Positions 16,699-26,791 of a DNA stretch of 48,729 bases are shown in pieces. A program made the translations under genes and the position numbers. Position 1 is the stretch's first letter, and every line of letters begins with the position of its first letter. This DNA is from an uncultured Clostridia bacterium (GTDB taxonomy: Bacteria; Bacillota; Clostridia; TANB77; CAG-508): the NCBI GenBank assembly GCA_934162255.1, contig CAKPIG010000007.1, positions 1 to 48,729 of the forward strand. The letters are read 5' to 3'. The notes under the pieces were generated by a model. The model was not told the DNA's origin and searched no databases. It saw nothing but the letters and a program-made list of their open reading frames with translations.

Positions 16699-16782
16699 GG
16701 TAAACAAATTAGAAAAGTAGCTTGTATAATGCTTTTTATAGTAAAAAGTATTATAGAGGTTACAATCTAATTCAAGTTTACC
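16699..16782 (+). promoter_or_regulatory. Long structured leader of pnp
   Basis: Nested inverted repeats: GGTAAAC (16699-16705) with GTTTACC (16776-16782), AATTAGA (16707-16713) with TCTAATT (16766-16772), and an inner 12-bp hairpin TAATGCTTTTTA (16727-16738) with TAAAAAGTATTA (16742-16753, one G-T pair). A TATAAT lies at 16725-16730 inside it. Long pnp leader hairpins cleaved by RNase III are known in other bacteria; that role is inferred here. Confidence 0.55.
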
Positions 16783-16811
16783 AAAAGAGGTGTCAAGAAA
16801 GAGAGGAAAAT

Positions 16812-18926
16812 ATGTTTAAAAGTTATGAAACAGAATTAGCAGGAAGAAAACTTGTAATAGAAACAGGAAAATATGCAGGATTAGCAAATGGAAATGTATT
16901 AGTAAAATACGGAGATACAGTAGTAATGGTAAATGTTACTGCATCAAAAGAACCAAAAGAAGGAATAGACTTTTTTCCACTATCAGTAGATTTTGAAGAA
17001 AAATTATATTCAGTAGGAAAAATACCAGGATCATATACAAAAAGAGAAGGAAAACCAAGTGACAAAGCAATATTAACATCAAGAGCAATTGATAGACCTT
17101 TAAGACCATTATTCCCAAAAGATTTCAGAAATGATGTAGTTGTTGTGGCAACAGTTCTAAGTGTAGAACAAGATAATTCACCAGAAGTAGCTGCAATGAT
17201 AGGTGCTTCAGCTGCACTATCAATTTCAGATATCCCATTTGGAGGACCAACGGCTGCTGTAAATGTAGGATTAGTTGATGGAGAAATAGTAATAAATCCA
17301 ACAGTTGCTCAAAGAGAAAAAAGTGATTTAACTTTAACAGTTGCAGGAACAATAGATAAAGTTGCAATGATTGAAGCTGGTGCAAATGAAGTTCCAGATG
17401 ATATAATGTTAGAAGCAATAAAAAAAGGTCATGAAGAAATCAAAAAAATATGTGCATTTATTCAAAAAATGAAAGATGAAATTGGAAAACCAAAATTCGA
17501 ATATAAATCATTTGCAGTAGATCATGATTTATATGAATTTTTAGAACAAACCTTTACAGAAAAAATGAAAGTTGCAGTACAAGAAGTTGACAAAGAAACA
17601 AGAGACAATAATGTTGCTGAACTATCAGAAGAAATTGAAAAAGCAGTTGCAGAAAAAATTGGTGAAGAAGAAGCTGAGACAAGAGCTCAAGAAATAGGAG
17701 AAGCAATTTATAAATTAGAAAAAAAATGTGTAAGAGACATGATATTCTATGAACATAAAAGAGTTGATGGAAGAGCTATTGATGAAATAAGACCTTTATC
17801 ATGTGAAGTTGGAGTATTACCAAGAACACATGGTAGTGCAGTATTCACTAGAGGTCAAACACAAGTAATGTCAATTGTAACATTAGGAATGCTAAGTGAA
17901 GGACAAGAATTAGATGGAATAGATACAGAAACAGAAAAAAGATATATGCATCAATATAACTTCCCAGCATATAGTGTTGGAGAAGCTAGAACTTCAAGAG
18001 GTCCAGGAAGAAGAGAAGTAGGACATGGAGCTTTAGCAGAAAAAGCATTAGTTCCAGTATTACCATCAAAAGAAGAATTTCCATATGCAATAAGAGTAGT
18101 ATCAGAAGTGCTTTCATCAAATGGTTCAACATCACAAGCAAGTATATGTGGAAGCACACTTTCATTGATGGATGCAGGTGTTCCTATTAAAAGACCAGTT
18201 GCTGGAATTTCAACAGGATTAGTAACAAATCCTGAAAATCCAGATGACTATGTAATGTTAACAGATATTCAAGGCCTAGAAGATTTCTTTGGAGATATGG
18301 ACTTTAAAGTTGGTGGAACAGAAAAAGGAATCACAGCAATACAAGTTGATATAAAAATAGACGGATTATCATATAAAGTAATAGAAGAAGCATTTGCAAG
18401 AACAAGAAAAGCAAGACAATATATATTAGATGATATTATGAAACCACAAATTTCAGAACCAAGAAAAGAGCTATCACCATATGCACCACATATAGTTTCA
18501 ACACAAATAAAAGTTGAAAAAATAAAAGATGTAATAGGAAAAGGTGGAGAAACTATCAATAAAATTATTGATGCGACAGGAGTAAAAATAGACATTGAAG
18601 AAGATGGACATGTTATGATATATGCTGTTGATCAAGAAAAAGCATATGAAGCATTAGATATGATTGATAGTATAGTAAGAGAAATTGAAGTAGGACAAAT
18701 ATATGTTGGAACAGTAATAAGAACAGCTAATTTTGGAGCTTTTGTAGATATTGGAGGAGGAAAAGAAGGATTAGTTCATATCTCAAAAATATCTAAAGAA
18801 AGAGTTAACAATGTTGAAGATTTTGTTCATGTAGGAGATAGAGTACCAGTTAAAGTAATTGGAATTGATGATCAGGGGAAAATAAGCCTTACAATGAGAG
18901 ATTTAGCAGAAAATAAAAGTGAATAA
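16812..18926 (+). CDS. pnp: Polyribonucleotide nucleotidyltransferase (PNPase)
   Basis: Phosphorolytic 3'-5' exoribonuclease, a trimer and part of the RNA degradation machinery. 704 residues from ATG 16812, chosen because GAGAGG sits just before it and MFKSYETELAGRKLVIETGK matches the usual start. Two RNase PH-like domains are present; the catalytic core DMDFKVGGTEKGITAIQVDIK lies near 495-515. A KH domain (KIKDVIGKGGETINKI, about 567-582) and a C-terminal S1 domain (VGQIYVGTVIRTANFGAFVDI, about 627 on) complete it. The order matches known PNPases. It follows rpsO across a partial terminator and has a strongly folded leader that may mediate autocontrol. Confidence 0.98.
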   Translation: MFKSYETELAGRKLVIETGKYAGLANGNVLVKYGDTVVMVNVTASKEPKEGIDFFPLSVDFEEKLYSVGKIPGSYTKREGKPSDKAILTSRAIDRPLRPLFPKDFRNDVVVVATVLSVEQDNSPEVAAMIGASAALSISDIPFGGPTAAVNVGLVDGEIVINPTVAQREKSDLTLTVAGTIDKVAMIEAGANEVPDDIMLEAIKKGHEEIKKICAFIQKMKDEIGKPKFEYKSFAVDHDLYEFLEQTFTEKMKVAVQEVDKETRDNNVAELSEEIEKAVAEKIGEEEAETRAQEIGEAIYKLEKKCVRDMIFYEHKRVDGRAIDEIRPLSCEVGVLPRTHGSAVFTRGQTQVMSIVTLGMLSEGQELDGIDTETEKRYMHQYNFPAYSVGEARTSRGPGRREVGHGALAEKALVPVLPSKEEFPYAIRVVSEVLSSNGSTSQASICGSTLSLMDAGVPIKRPVAGISTGLVTNPENPDDYVMLTDIQGLEDFFGDMDFKVGGTEKGITAIQVDIKIDGLSYKVIEEAFARTRKARQYILDDIMKPQISEPRKELSPYAPHIVSTQIKVEKIKDVIGKGGETINKIIDATGVKIDIEEDGHVMIYAVDQEKAYEALDMIDSIVREIEVGQIYVGTVIRTANFGAFVDIGGGKEGLVHISKISKERVNNVEDFVHVGDRVPVKVIGIDDQGKISLTMRDLAENKSE

Positions 18927-18929
18927 AAT

Positions 18930-18968
18930 AAAAACAGCCTATCTATAAGTTTTAGATAGGCTGTTTTT
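18930..18968 (+). terminator. Strong terminator of pnp
   Basis: AAAAACAGCCTATCT (18930-18944) pairs perfectly with AGATAGGCTGTTTTT (18954-18968). The flanking A- and T-runs make it usable on either strand. Confidence 0.9.
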
Positions 18969-19026
18969 ATGAAAAAAACTTATTTAAAACAAAAATCAAA
19001 AACTTGTACAAAAATAAATAAAAATA

Positions 19027-19035
19027 TGATAAAAT
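19027..19035 (+). promoter_or_regulatory. Extended -10 element of the addA promoter
   Basis: TG-A-TAAAAT at 19027-19035, with a weak TACAAA 17 bases upstream. The same TGATAAAAT core recurs before miaB, guaA and the kinase-ParB gene. Confidence 0.5.
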
Positions 19036-19065
19036 ATGCATGAAAAAGATAATTAGGAGGATAAA

Positions 19066-22000
19066 ATGCCAAAAGAAGTAAAATGGACAGAAGAACAAAA
19101 ACAAGCAATATATGAAAAAGGACAAAACATATTAGTGGCTGCTGCTGCAGGAAGTGGAAAAACAGCAGTTTTGGTAGAAAGAATAATAAACAAAATAATT
19201 AATCAAAAAATGGATATAGACAAAATGTTAGTTGTAACATTTACTAATGCTGCAGCTTCAGAAATGAGAGAAAGAATTTTAAATGCAATTTATAAGAAAA
19301 TAGATGAAAATCCAGAAGACGAAAGACTTCAAAGGCAAATAACTCTCTTAAATAAGGCAAGTATATGCACAATAGATTCATTCTGTTTAGATATTGTTAG
19401 AAATAATTTCTTCGAGATTGATATTCCTCAGAATTTTAGAATAGGTGATACAACAGAAATAGAAATTTTAAAACAAGATGTATTAGAAGAACTATTTGAA
19501 GAAAAATATGAAAATCAGGATAAAGACTTTAAAAAATTAATAAACACATATACATCATATAAAGATGATACACCTTTAAAAGAATTAATATTAAAAATTT
19601 ACACATATATTCAAAGTAATCCATACCCTGAAAAATGGTTAAAAGAAAAAATTGAAATGTTTAATATGTCAGACAAATTGGAACAGGATTTTTCAAATAC
19701 GATATGGGGAAAACTACTATTAGAACAAGTAAAAGAAATAATAGAAGATGGAGAAATCAAGCTAGAAACGGAAAAAGAAATAATATCCAGATATGATGAA
19801 CTAATGATTTATTACAAAATTTTAGAAGATGACATAGAACAAATAGAATTATTAAAATCTAATTTGGATAATTGGGATAAAGCATATGAATTAGCACAAA
19901 ATATAAAATTTAAAACATGGACATCAAATAAAAAAATAACACTTGAAGAAAAAGACATTGCAAAAGAAGTAAGAGATGAAGTAAAAAAATCAATTGGCAA
20001 AATAACAGATAAAATATTAATATTTAACTCAAAAGAAGCAAATGAAGATATAAATGATATGTATGCTGTATTATCAAAACTAAAAGCAACAATTATTGAA
20101 TTCGGAGAAAAGTTTAGTAAGAGAAAAAAAGAAAAAAACATAGCAGATTTTAGTGATATTGAACATTTTGCATTAAAAATATTGTTAGATGAAAATGGAA
20201 TGCCAACAGAAATAGCTAAAAAATATCAAGAAAAATTTGAAGAAATAGCAATAGACGAATATCAAGATAGTAATTTAGTACAAGAATACATACTTACATC
20301 AGTCTCAAAAGGAAATAATATTTTTATGGTAGGAGATGTAAAACAAAGTATCTATAAATTTAGGCAAGCAAGACCAGACTTATTTTTAAGTAAATATAAA
20401 ACATATAAATTGAAATCAGAAAATCCAAAAGAAGGATTAAAAATACAATTATTCAAAAACTTTAGAAGTAGAAAAGAAGTATTAGACTTTTCAAATATTA
20501 TATTTGAAAATATAATGTCGGAAAAATTAGGAGAACTAGAATATACACAAGAAGAATATTTGAATTTAGGTGCAGAATATAAGGAAACAGGAGAAAATTT
20601 AAAAGCAGAGATAAATGTATTAAATATAAAAGACGCGGACGAAGAAATAGAAGATAGTGATGAAGAGGAAAAAGAAAGAGCAGAAGATATCGAATTAGAA
20701 GCAAGGTTTGTTGCAAATAGAATAAAACAATTAATAGATGGCAAATTTCAAATTTATGATGCCAAAAAAGGAGAAAAGAGGAATATAAAATATAAAGATA
20801 TTGTAATTCTATTAAGAGCAACAAGAGAATCTGCACCAATATTTGAAAAAGAAATAATTAAATTAGGAATGCCAGTATTTAGTGATTCATCAACAGAATA
20901 TTTAGAAAGTCTAGAAATTCAAACAATGATGAGTTTGCTAAAAATAATAGATAATCCATTACAAGAAATTCCATTAGTAGCAGTAATGAGAAGCATTATA
21001 GGAGGATTTACAGATAATGAACTAGTTCAAATTCGTTTAAGTGATAAATATGATAATTTCTATAATTGCATACTAAAATCCAAAAGAGATGTAGAAAAAG
21101 AAACAAGAGAAAAAATAGAAAAATTCTTAAATAATCTTGAAAAATGGAGAAAAGAACAGGAATACATGTCTTTAGATGAACTGATATGGAAAATATATAA
21201 TGATACAGGATATTATGATTGTGTAGGACTAATGCCAAATGGGATACAAAGGCAAGCAAATTTAAAAATATTATTTGAGAGAGCAAAACAATGTGAAGCA
21301 ATGAGCTTTAAAGGATTATTCAATTTTATAAATTATATAGAAAAAGTAAAAACAAGTAGCAAAGATATGGATTCTGCAAAAATAATAGGAGAAAATGAAG
21401 ATGTAATTAGAATAATGAGTATACACAAAAGTAAAGGGTTAGAATTTCCAGTAGTTTTCTTATCAGGAACAGGAAAATTAATAAATATGCAAGATATAAA
21501 TAATAAAATCTTATTACATCCGGAAATAGGAATTGGAGTAAAATATATAGATTATGATAGACAGATAGAATATGATACATTATCAAAGCAAGCTATGAAA
21601 GAAAAAATACGAAATGAGACTATTTCAGAAGAGATGAGAGTTCTATATGTAGCTTTAACAAGGGCAAAAGAAAAAATTATAGTAACAGGATATAGTAATG
21701 CAAATAAAGCTCATGAATTGGCAGAATTAGTGTTTAAATATAAAAATATAAATCCTATGATTTTAAAAAAATATAAATCTTATTTAGACTGGATAAGAAT
21801 CGTATATGAATATAATAAATTAAAAATGCAAGAACTAGCAGAAATAAAAGAATTTAGTAAGAGTGAAGTAATAGAGTTATGCAAAAAGACAAGTGAACAA
21901 AATGGAGAAGATTTAAATATTGAAATTGAAGAATCAGTAATACAAAATTTAAAAGGAATATTAAAAATATTGAAAAATAAATATCAATATGAAGACTCAA

Positions 22001-22632
22001 CAATAATACCAACAAAAACTTCTGTAACAGAAATAAAAAGAATAATGCAAAACGAGAATGAAAGTGAATTGAAATTAGAAATGCCAAAGCCTAAATTCTT
22101 GCAATCAGATGAAGAAACAAGTATAACTGGAACAGAAAAAGGAACATTGATACATTTATGTATGCAAAAGCTAAATTTACACAAAAGTGAATATAAATTA
22201 AATGAAATAAAAGATTTGATACAAGAACTTGTAGATAAGAAAATAATAACTTTAAAAGAAGCAGAAGCAATAAATAAATGGAAGATATTTAATTTTACAA
22301 AATCAAATATATGGAAAGAAATGTGTGAAGCAAAACTTGTAGAAAGAGAAAAACCATTTTATACAAATATACCTGCAAAACAAATATATGGAACAGATAC
22401 AGAAGAAAGTATACTAGTCCAAGGAATCATTGACTTATATTATATAAATCAAAAAGATGAGCTAGTATTAGTAGATTACAAAACAGATTATGTTGAAAAT
22501 CAAGATGAACTTATAACAAAATATAAAACACAACTAGATTTATATAAAACAGCTCTTGAAGAAGCTTTAAATAAAAAAGTAAGTAAAATTTATATATATT
22601 CAACATACTTAGATAAAGAAATAAAGATTTAA
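19066..22632 (+). CDS. addA: ATP-dependent helicase/nuclease subunit A (AddA)
   Basis: Large subunit of the AddAB (RecBCD-like) enzyme that resects double-strand breaks before homologous recombination. 1188 residues, close to the family's usual 1200-1250. It opens with KWTEEQKQAI, then Walker A AAAGSGKT at 26-33. UvrD-type motifs follow: TFTNAAASEMRER, IDEYQDSN (motif II), GDVKQSIYKFRQARP, MSIHKSKGLEFPVVF and VALTRAKEK. The C-terminal RecB-family nuclease site is present: GIIDLYY near 1119-1125 and LVDYKTD near 1134-1140. AGGAGG precedes the ATG. Upstream lies pnp with a strong terminator, so its usual partner addB is not adjacent; it must lie elsewhere or be absent. Confidence 0.95.
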   Translation: MPKEVKWTEEQKQAIYEKGQNILVAAAAGSGKTAVLVERIINKIINQKMDIDKMLVVTFTNAAASEMRERILNAIYKKIDENPEDERLQRQITLLNKASICTIDSFCLDIVRNNFFEIDIPQNFRIGDTTEIEILKQDVLEELFEEKYENQDKDFKKLINTYTSYKDDTPLKELILKIYTYIQSNPYPEKWLKEKIEMFNMSDKLEQDFSNTIWGKLLLEQVKEIIEDGEIKLETEKEIISRYDELMIYYKILEDDIEQIELLKSNLDNWDKAYELAQNIKFKTWTSNKKITLEEKDIAKEVRDEVKKSIGKITDKILIFNSKEANEDINDMYAVLSKLKATIIEFGEKFSKRKKEKNIADFSDIEHFALKILLDENGMPTEIAKKYQEKFEEIAIDEYQDSNLVQEYILTSVSKGNNIFMVGDVKQSIYKFRQARPDLFLSKYKTYKLKSENPKEGLKIQLFKNFRSRKEVLDFSNIIFENIMSEKLGELEYTQEEYLNLGAEYKETGENLKAEINVLNIKDADEEIEDSDEEEKERAEDIELEARFVANRIKQLIDGKFQIYDAKKGEKRNIKYKDIVILLRATRESAPIFEKEIIKLGMPVFSDSSTEYLESLEIQTMMSLLKIIDNPLQEIPLVAVMRSIIGGFTDNELVQIRLSDKYDNFYNCILKSKRDVEKETREKIEKFLNNLEKWRKEQEYMSLDELIWKIYNDTGYYDCVGLMPNGIQRQANLKILFERAKQCEAMSFKGLFNFINYIEKVKTSSKDMDSAKIIGENEDVIRIMSIHKSKGLEFPVVFLSGTGKLINMQDINNKILLHPEIGIGVKYIDYDRQIEYDTLSKQAMKEKIRNETISEEMRVLYVALTRAKEKIIVTGYSNANKAHELAELVFKYKNINPMILKKYKSYLDWIRIVYEYNKLKMQELAEIKEFSKSEVIELCKKTSEQNGEDLNIEIEESVIQNLKGILKILKNKYQYEDSTIIPTKTSVTEIKRIMQNENESELKLEMPKPKFLQSDEETSITGTEKGTLIHLCMQKLNLHKSEYKLNEIKDLIQELVDKKIITLKEAEAINKWKIFNFTKSNIWKEMCEAKLVEREKPFYTNIPAKQIYGTDTEESILVQGIIDLYYINQKDELVLVDYKTDYVENQDELITKYKTQLDLYKTALEEALNKKVSKIYIYSTYLDKEIKI

Positions 22633-22661
22633 ATGCAATGCTTTATTTTTTATAGAAAATA

Positions 22662-22670
22662 TGATAAAAT
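22662..22670 (+). promoter_or_regulatory. Extended -10 element before miaB
   Basis: TG-A-TAAAAT at 22662-22670 with only a weak TTTATT 17 bases upstream. It would start a transcript covering miaB-mutS and perhaps genes to the thioesterase. Confidence 0.45.
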
Positions 22671-22713
22671 ACACAATAATAAAAAGCAAAGAAGTTAAGG
22701 AAAAGGAGCAATA

Positions 22714-24117
22714 ATGAAAGAAATAGAAGAGCAAAAAGAATATATAGAAAAAGTCAAAAAAATAAATGAATCAAAAGATTTAAAATATTATATTTTAACA
22801 ATGGGATGTCAATTAAATGAAAATGACTCTGAAAAATTATGTGGAATAATAGAAGAAATGGGATATAAACCAACAGACAATTATCAAGAAGCGGATTTAG
22901 TAATATTTAATACATGTTGTGTAAGAGAAAATGCCGAAGATAAGCTATTTGGAAAACTAGGAGAATTAAAAAGAATAAAAGAACAAAGAGGAACAATAAT
23001 AGCTATTGGTGGTTGCATGATGCAGGAAAAGCACATAACAGATAAGATACATGAAAGTTATTCATATACAGACATAATATTTGGAACACATACATTACAT
23101 AAGTTTCCAGAAGATTTATATAAAGTATTAGAAACAAATAAAAAAATGCAAGATGTAATAGATATAGACGGAGAAGTTTATGAAGGATTACCTATCAAAA
23201 GAACAAGTAATATAAAAGCATCTGTAACAATAATGTATGGTTGCAATAATTTTTGCACATACTGCATAGTTCCATATGTAAGAGGTAGAGAAAGAAGCAG
23301 ACATCCAAAAGATATATTAGAAGAAGTTGAACAATTAGCAAAAGAAGGATATAAAGAGATAACTCTTTTAGGGCAAAATGTAAATTCATACTTGGTATCT
23401 GAAAATTGGAAAGGAAAAGGAATTGACTATAATGGAATAAATTCATTTGCAACACTTTTAAGAGCTGTAAATAAAATAGATGGGATAGAAAGAATAAGAT
23501 TTATATCTCCACATCCAAAAGACTTTACAGATGATGTAATAGAAGCAATAGCAGAATGCGAAAAAGTATGTAAATTAATCCATTTACCATTACAATCAGG
23601 AAGTTCAAAGGTATTAAAAACAATGAATAGAAAATACACAAAAGAACAGTTCTTGAACTTAGTAGAAAAAATGAAAAATAAAATACCAAATTTAACACTA
23701 TCTACAGACATAATAGTAGGATTTCCAGGAGAAACAGAAGAAGATTTTGAAGACACATTAGATATTGTACGTAAAGTATGTTTTGAACAAGTTTATATGT
23801 TTATATATTCAAAAAGAGTGGGAACACCTGGAGCCAAAATGGAAAATCAAGTGCCAGAAGATGTGAAACACAAAAGATTTGATAGACTAAAAGAATTAGT
23901 AGAAAGTCAAATTGCACAAAACAATCAAAAATATATAGGAACAATTCAAAAAGTATTAGTAGAAGGGCCAAGTAAAAATAATCCAAACCTTCTTACTGGA
24001 AGAACAGAAAGCAATAAAGTAGTGATTTTTGAAGGAGAAAAAGAATTAATAGATAAAATAATACCATTACGAATAATGTCTGAACATATGTGGTATTTAA
24101 AAGGGAAAATTGTATAG
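22714..24117 (+). CDS. miaB: tRNA-2-methylthio-N6-dimethylallyladenosine synthase MiaB
   Basis: Radical SAM methylthiotransferase that adds the ms2 group to i6A37 in tRNA. 467 residues. The N-terminal cluster cysteines are Cys32 (MGCQLN), Cys68 (FNTCC) and Cys101 (GGCMMQE). The radical SAM cluster is C177-x3-C181-x2-C184 in YGCNNFCTYCIVP. The PYVRGRERSR stretch is a MiaB hallmark and distinguishes it from MtaB and RimO. A TRAM domain fills the last 65 residues. AAGGAG precedes the ATG. The pairing with mutS immediately downstream is a common clostridial order. Confidence 0.95.
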   Translation: MKEIEEQKEYIEKVKKINESKDLKYYILTMGCQLNENDSEKLCGIIEEMGYKPTDNYQEADLVIFNTCCVRENAEDKLFGKLGELKRIKEQRGTIIAIGGCMMQEKHITDKIHESYSYTDIIFGTHTLHKFPEDLYKVLETNKKMQDVIDIDGEVYEGLPIKRTSNIKASVTIMYGCNNFCTYCIVPYVRGRERSRHPKDILEEVEQLAKEGYKEITLLGQNVNSYLVSENWKGKGIDYNGINSFATLLRAVNKIDGIERIRFISPHPKDFTDDVIEAIAECEKVCKLIHLPLQSGSSKVLKTMNRKYTKEQFLNLVEKMKNKIPNLTLSTDIIVGFPGETEEDFEDTLDIVRKVCFEQVYMFIYSKRVGTPGAKMENQVPEDVKHKRFDRLKELVESQIAQNNQKYIGTIQKVLVEGPSKNNPNLLTGRTESNKVVIFEGEKELIDKIIPLRIMSEHMWYLKGKIV

Positions 24118-24136
24118 AATAGGAGAGCAAAAGAAA

Positions 24137-26770
24137 ATGGCACAAACAATAGCAGAAATAGAAGATAGAAGTGTAATATCACCAATGATGCAAAAATATT
24201 TAGAAACAAAAGAAAAATACAAAGACTGCATATTATTTTATAGATTAGGTGATTTCTATGAAATGTTTTTCGAAGATGCACTATTGGTTTCAAAAGAGTT
24301 AGAAATAACATTAACAGGTAAAGATTGTGGATTGCCTGAAAGAGCACCAATGGCGGGAATACCACACCATGCTGTTGAAAATTATGCATCAAGACTAATA
24401 GAAAAAGGATATAAAGTAGCAATATGTGAGCAACTTGAAGATCCTAAAACAGCAAAAGGAATTGTAGAAAGAGGAGTTATAAGAATTCTAACTCCAGGAA
24501 CTATAGTAGAATCAAATCTTTTAGAAGAAAAGAAAAATAACTATATAATGAGTATTTGTAAAAGTGGACTATATTTTGGAATAAGTGTGTGTGACATCTC
24601 AACAGGAGAGTTCTATTCATGTGAAATAAAAGATGAAAACAATTTTGCATTATTATTAGATGAAATTGCAAGATTTTCTCCATCAGAAATTATAGCAAAT
24701 TCAATGATGTTTGAATGCCAAGAAGAAATTAATAAAATAAAAGAAAGATTTTCAATGTATATGAGCAGATTTGATGATAAATATTTTGACAGTGATGAAG
24801 GAAATTTGAGTTTAGACTATAATATAATTGAAAACAAAAAAGAAGTAAAAAATCTAAAAGATAGAACATTAGCTGTTAAATCAATAAATGCACTATTGGC
24901 ATATATTAATGAAACTCAAATGACTAGTTTAAAGCATATAAACACTATAAACATATATAACTTATCAAGATATATGTCATTAGACATAAATGCAAGAAGA
25001 AATCTTGAAATAACTGAAAAAATGAGAGATAAAAACAAAAAAGGAACATTGCTTTGGGTATTAGATAAGACTTCAACATCGATGGGAGGAAGATTACTTA
25101 GAAGATGGCTAAATAATCCTCTAATAGATGTAAATGAAATAAATGGTAGACTAGAAGCGGTACAAGAACTAAAAGAAAACATAATGCTTAGAGGAGAAGT
25201 AATTGAAAATTTAAAAAAAGTATATGATATAGAACGTTTGGCAGGAAAAATGGCTTATGGAAATGCAAATGCCAGAGACATGATAACATTGAAAAGTTCA
25301 TTACAAAAGTTGCCAGAAGTAAAAGCAGTACTTAGCCAATGTCAATCAGAAAAGCTAACTAATTTATATGAAGAATTAGATGAATTACAAGATATATATG
25401 AATTAATAGAAAAATCTATAATAGATGACCCGCCTATGACAATGAAAGATGGAGGTATCATAAAATTAGGGTATAATGAAGAAATAGACAAGCTAAAAAC
25501 GGCAACAACTCAAGGAAAAAATTGGATAGTTAAATTAGAGGCTGAAGAAAAAGAAAAGACAGGCATAAAAACTCTAAAAGTTGGATACAACAAAGTATTT
25601 GGATATTATATAGAAGTATCAAAATCATTTGTATCACAAGTTCCAGATAGATTTATAAGAAAACAAACATTAACAAATGGTGAAAGATATATAACTGAAG
25701 AATTAAAAAATCTAGAAGGACAAATTTTAGGAGCTGAAGAGAAAGTAATAAGCTTAGAATATGAAGAATTTGTTAAAATAAGAGAAAAAATTGCAGCAAA
25801 TATAAAAAGACTTCAAAAAGCAGCGAATATAGTATCAACATTAGATGTATTTTCATCATTTGCACAAGTAGCAGAAGATATGAATTACTGCAAACCAGAA
25901 ATTGATGATAGTGGAATCATAGATATTAAAGAGGGAAGACATCCTGTAATAGAAAAAATGCTTGGAGTAGGAAATTTTGTACCAAATGATACATATTTAG
26001 ACAAAGAAGAAAACAGGTTATCAATTATAACAGGACCTAATATGGCAGGTAAATCAACATATATGAGACAAGTTGCAATAATATGTTTAATGGCACAAGT
26101 AGGAAGTTTTGTACCTGCAACTTCAGCACAAATAGGTGTAGTAGACAAAATATTTACAAGAGTAGGAGCATCAGATGATTTAAGTATGGGACAAAGTACA
26201 TTTATGGTAGAAATGATGGAAGTTGCAACAATACTAAAAGAAGCTACACAAAATAGTTTAATAATACTTGATGAAATTGGAAGAGGAACATCAACATATG
26301 ATGGATTATCAATTGCATGGGCTGTTGCAGAATTTATAGCAGATAAAGAGAAATGTGGTGCAAAAACACTATTTGCGACACATTATCATGAATTAATAGA
26401 AATGGCTAACAAAACAGATGGAATAAAAAATTACTCAATAGCAGTAAAAGAAAAAGGTGAGGACATAATCTTCTTAAGAAAAATAGTAGAAGGAGGAACT
26501 GATGAAAGCTACGGAATACATGTAGCAAAACTAGCAGGAGTTCCTAAGATAGTAACACAAAGAGCAAATGAAATATTAAGAAGTTTAGAAAAGAAAAGTA
26601 TGCTAACTGGGCAGAAAAAAGAAAATAAAAAAGTTGTAGAAGGGCAATTTGATATTTTTAATATAAAATTAGCTGAAATCGCACATGAAATTGATAAAGT
26701 AAACTTAAATGAATTAACACCTATTGATGCTTTAAATACACTTGTGAGAATAAAAGAAAAAATGAAATAG
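24137..26770 (+). CDS. mutS: DNA mismatch repair protein MutS
   Basis: ATPase that recognises mismatches and short loops. 877 residues from ATG 24137, with AGGAGAG before it; an earlier frame start would overlap miaB. The mismatch-contact motif is seen in the N-terminus (ILFYRLGDFYEMFFEDA: G-D-F-Y-E with the Phe wedge). Walker A GPNMAGKST lies near 633-641, followed by DDLSMGQSTF and the Walker B stretch ILDEIGRGTST, then TLFATHYHEL. The C-terminal helix-turn-helix region is present. mutL, often the next gene in Clostridia, is not here; an unknown membrane protein follows instead. Confidence 0.98.
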   Translation: MAQTIAEIEDRSVISPMMQKYLETKEKYKDCILFYRLGDFYEMFFEDALLVSKELEITLTGKDCGLPERAPMAGIPHHAVENYASRLIEKGYKVAICEQLEDPKTAKGIVERGVIRILTPGTIVESNLLEEKKNNYIMSICKSGLYFGISVCDISTGEFYSCEIKDENNFALLLDEIARFSPSEIIANSMMFECQEEINKIKERFSMYMSRFDDKYFDSDEGNLSLDYNIIENKKEVKNLKDRTLAVKSINALLAYINETQMTSLKHINTINIYNLSRYMSLDINARRNLEITEKMRDKNKKGTLLWVLDKTSTSMGGRLLRRWLNNPLIDVNEINGRLEAVQELKENIMLRGEVIENLKKVYDIERLAGKMAYGNANARDMITLKSSLQKLPEVKAVLSQCQSEKLTNLYEELDELQDIYELIEKSIIDDPPMTMKDGGIIKLGYNEEIDKLKTATTQGKNWIVKLEAEEKEKTGIKTLKVGYNKVFGYYIEVSKSFVSQVPDRFIRKQTLTNGERYITEELKNLEGQILGAEEKVISLEYEEFVKIREKIAANIKRLQKAANIVSTLDVFSSFAQVAEDMNYCKPEIDDSGIIDIKEGRHPVIEKMLGVGNFVPNDTYLDKEENRLSIITGPNMAGKSTYMRQVAIICLMAQVGSFVPATSAQIGVVDKIFTRVGASDDLSMGQSTFMVEMMEVATILKEATQNSLIILDEIGRGTSTYDGLSIAWAVAEFIADKEKCGAKTLFATHYHELIEMANKTDGIKNYSIAVKEKGEDIIFLRKIVEGGTDESYGIHVAKLAGVPKIVTQRANEILRSLEKKSMLTGQKKENKKVVEGQFDIFNIKLAEIAHEIDKVNLNELTPIDALNTLVRIKEKMK

Positions 26771-26791
26771 TAATTTAAGAGAGGAAAAATC

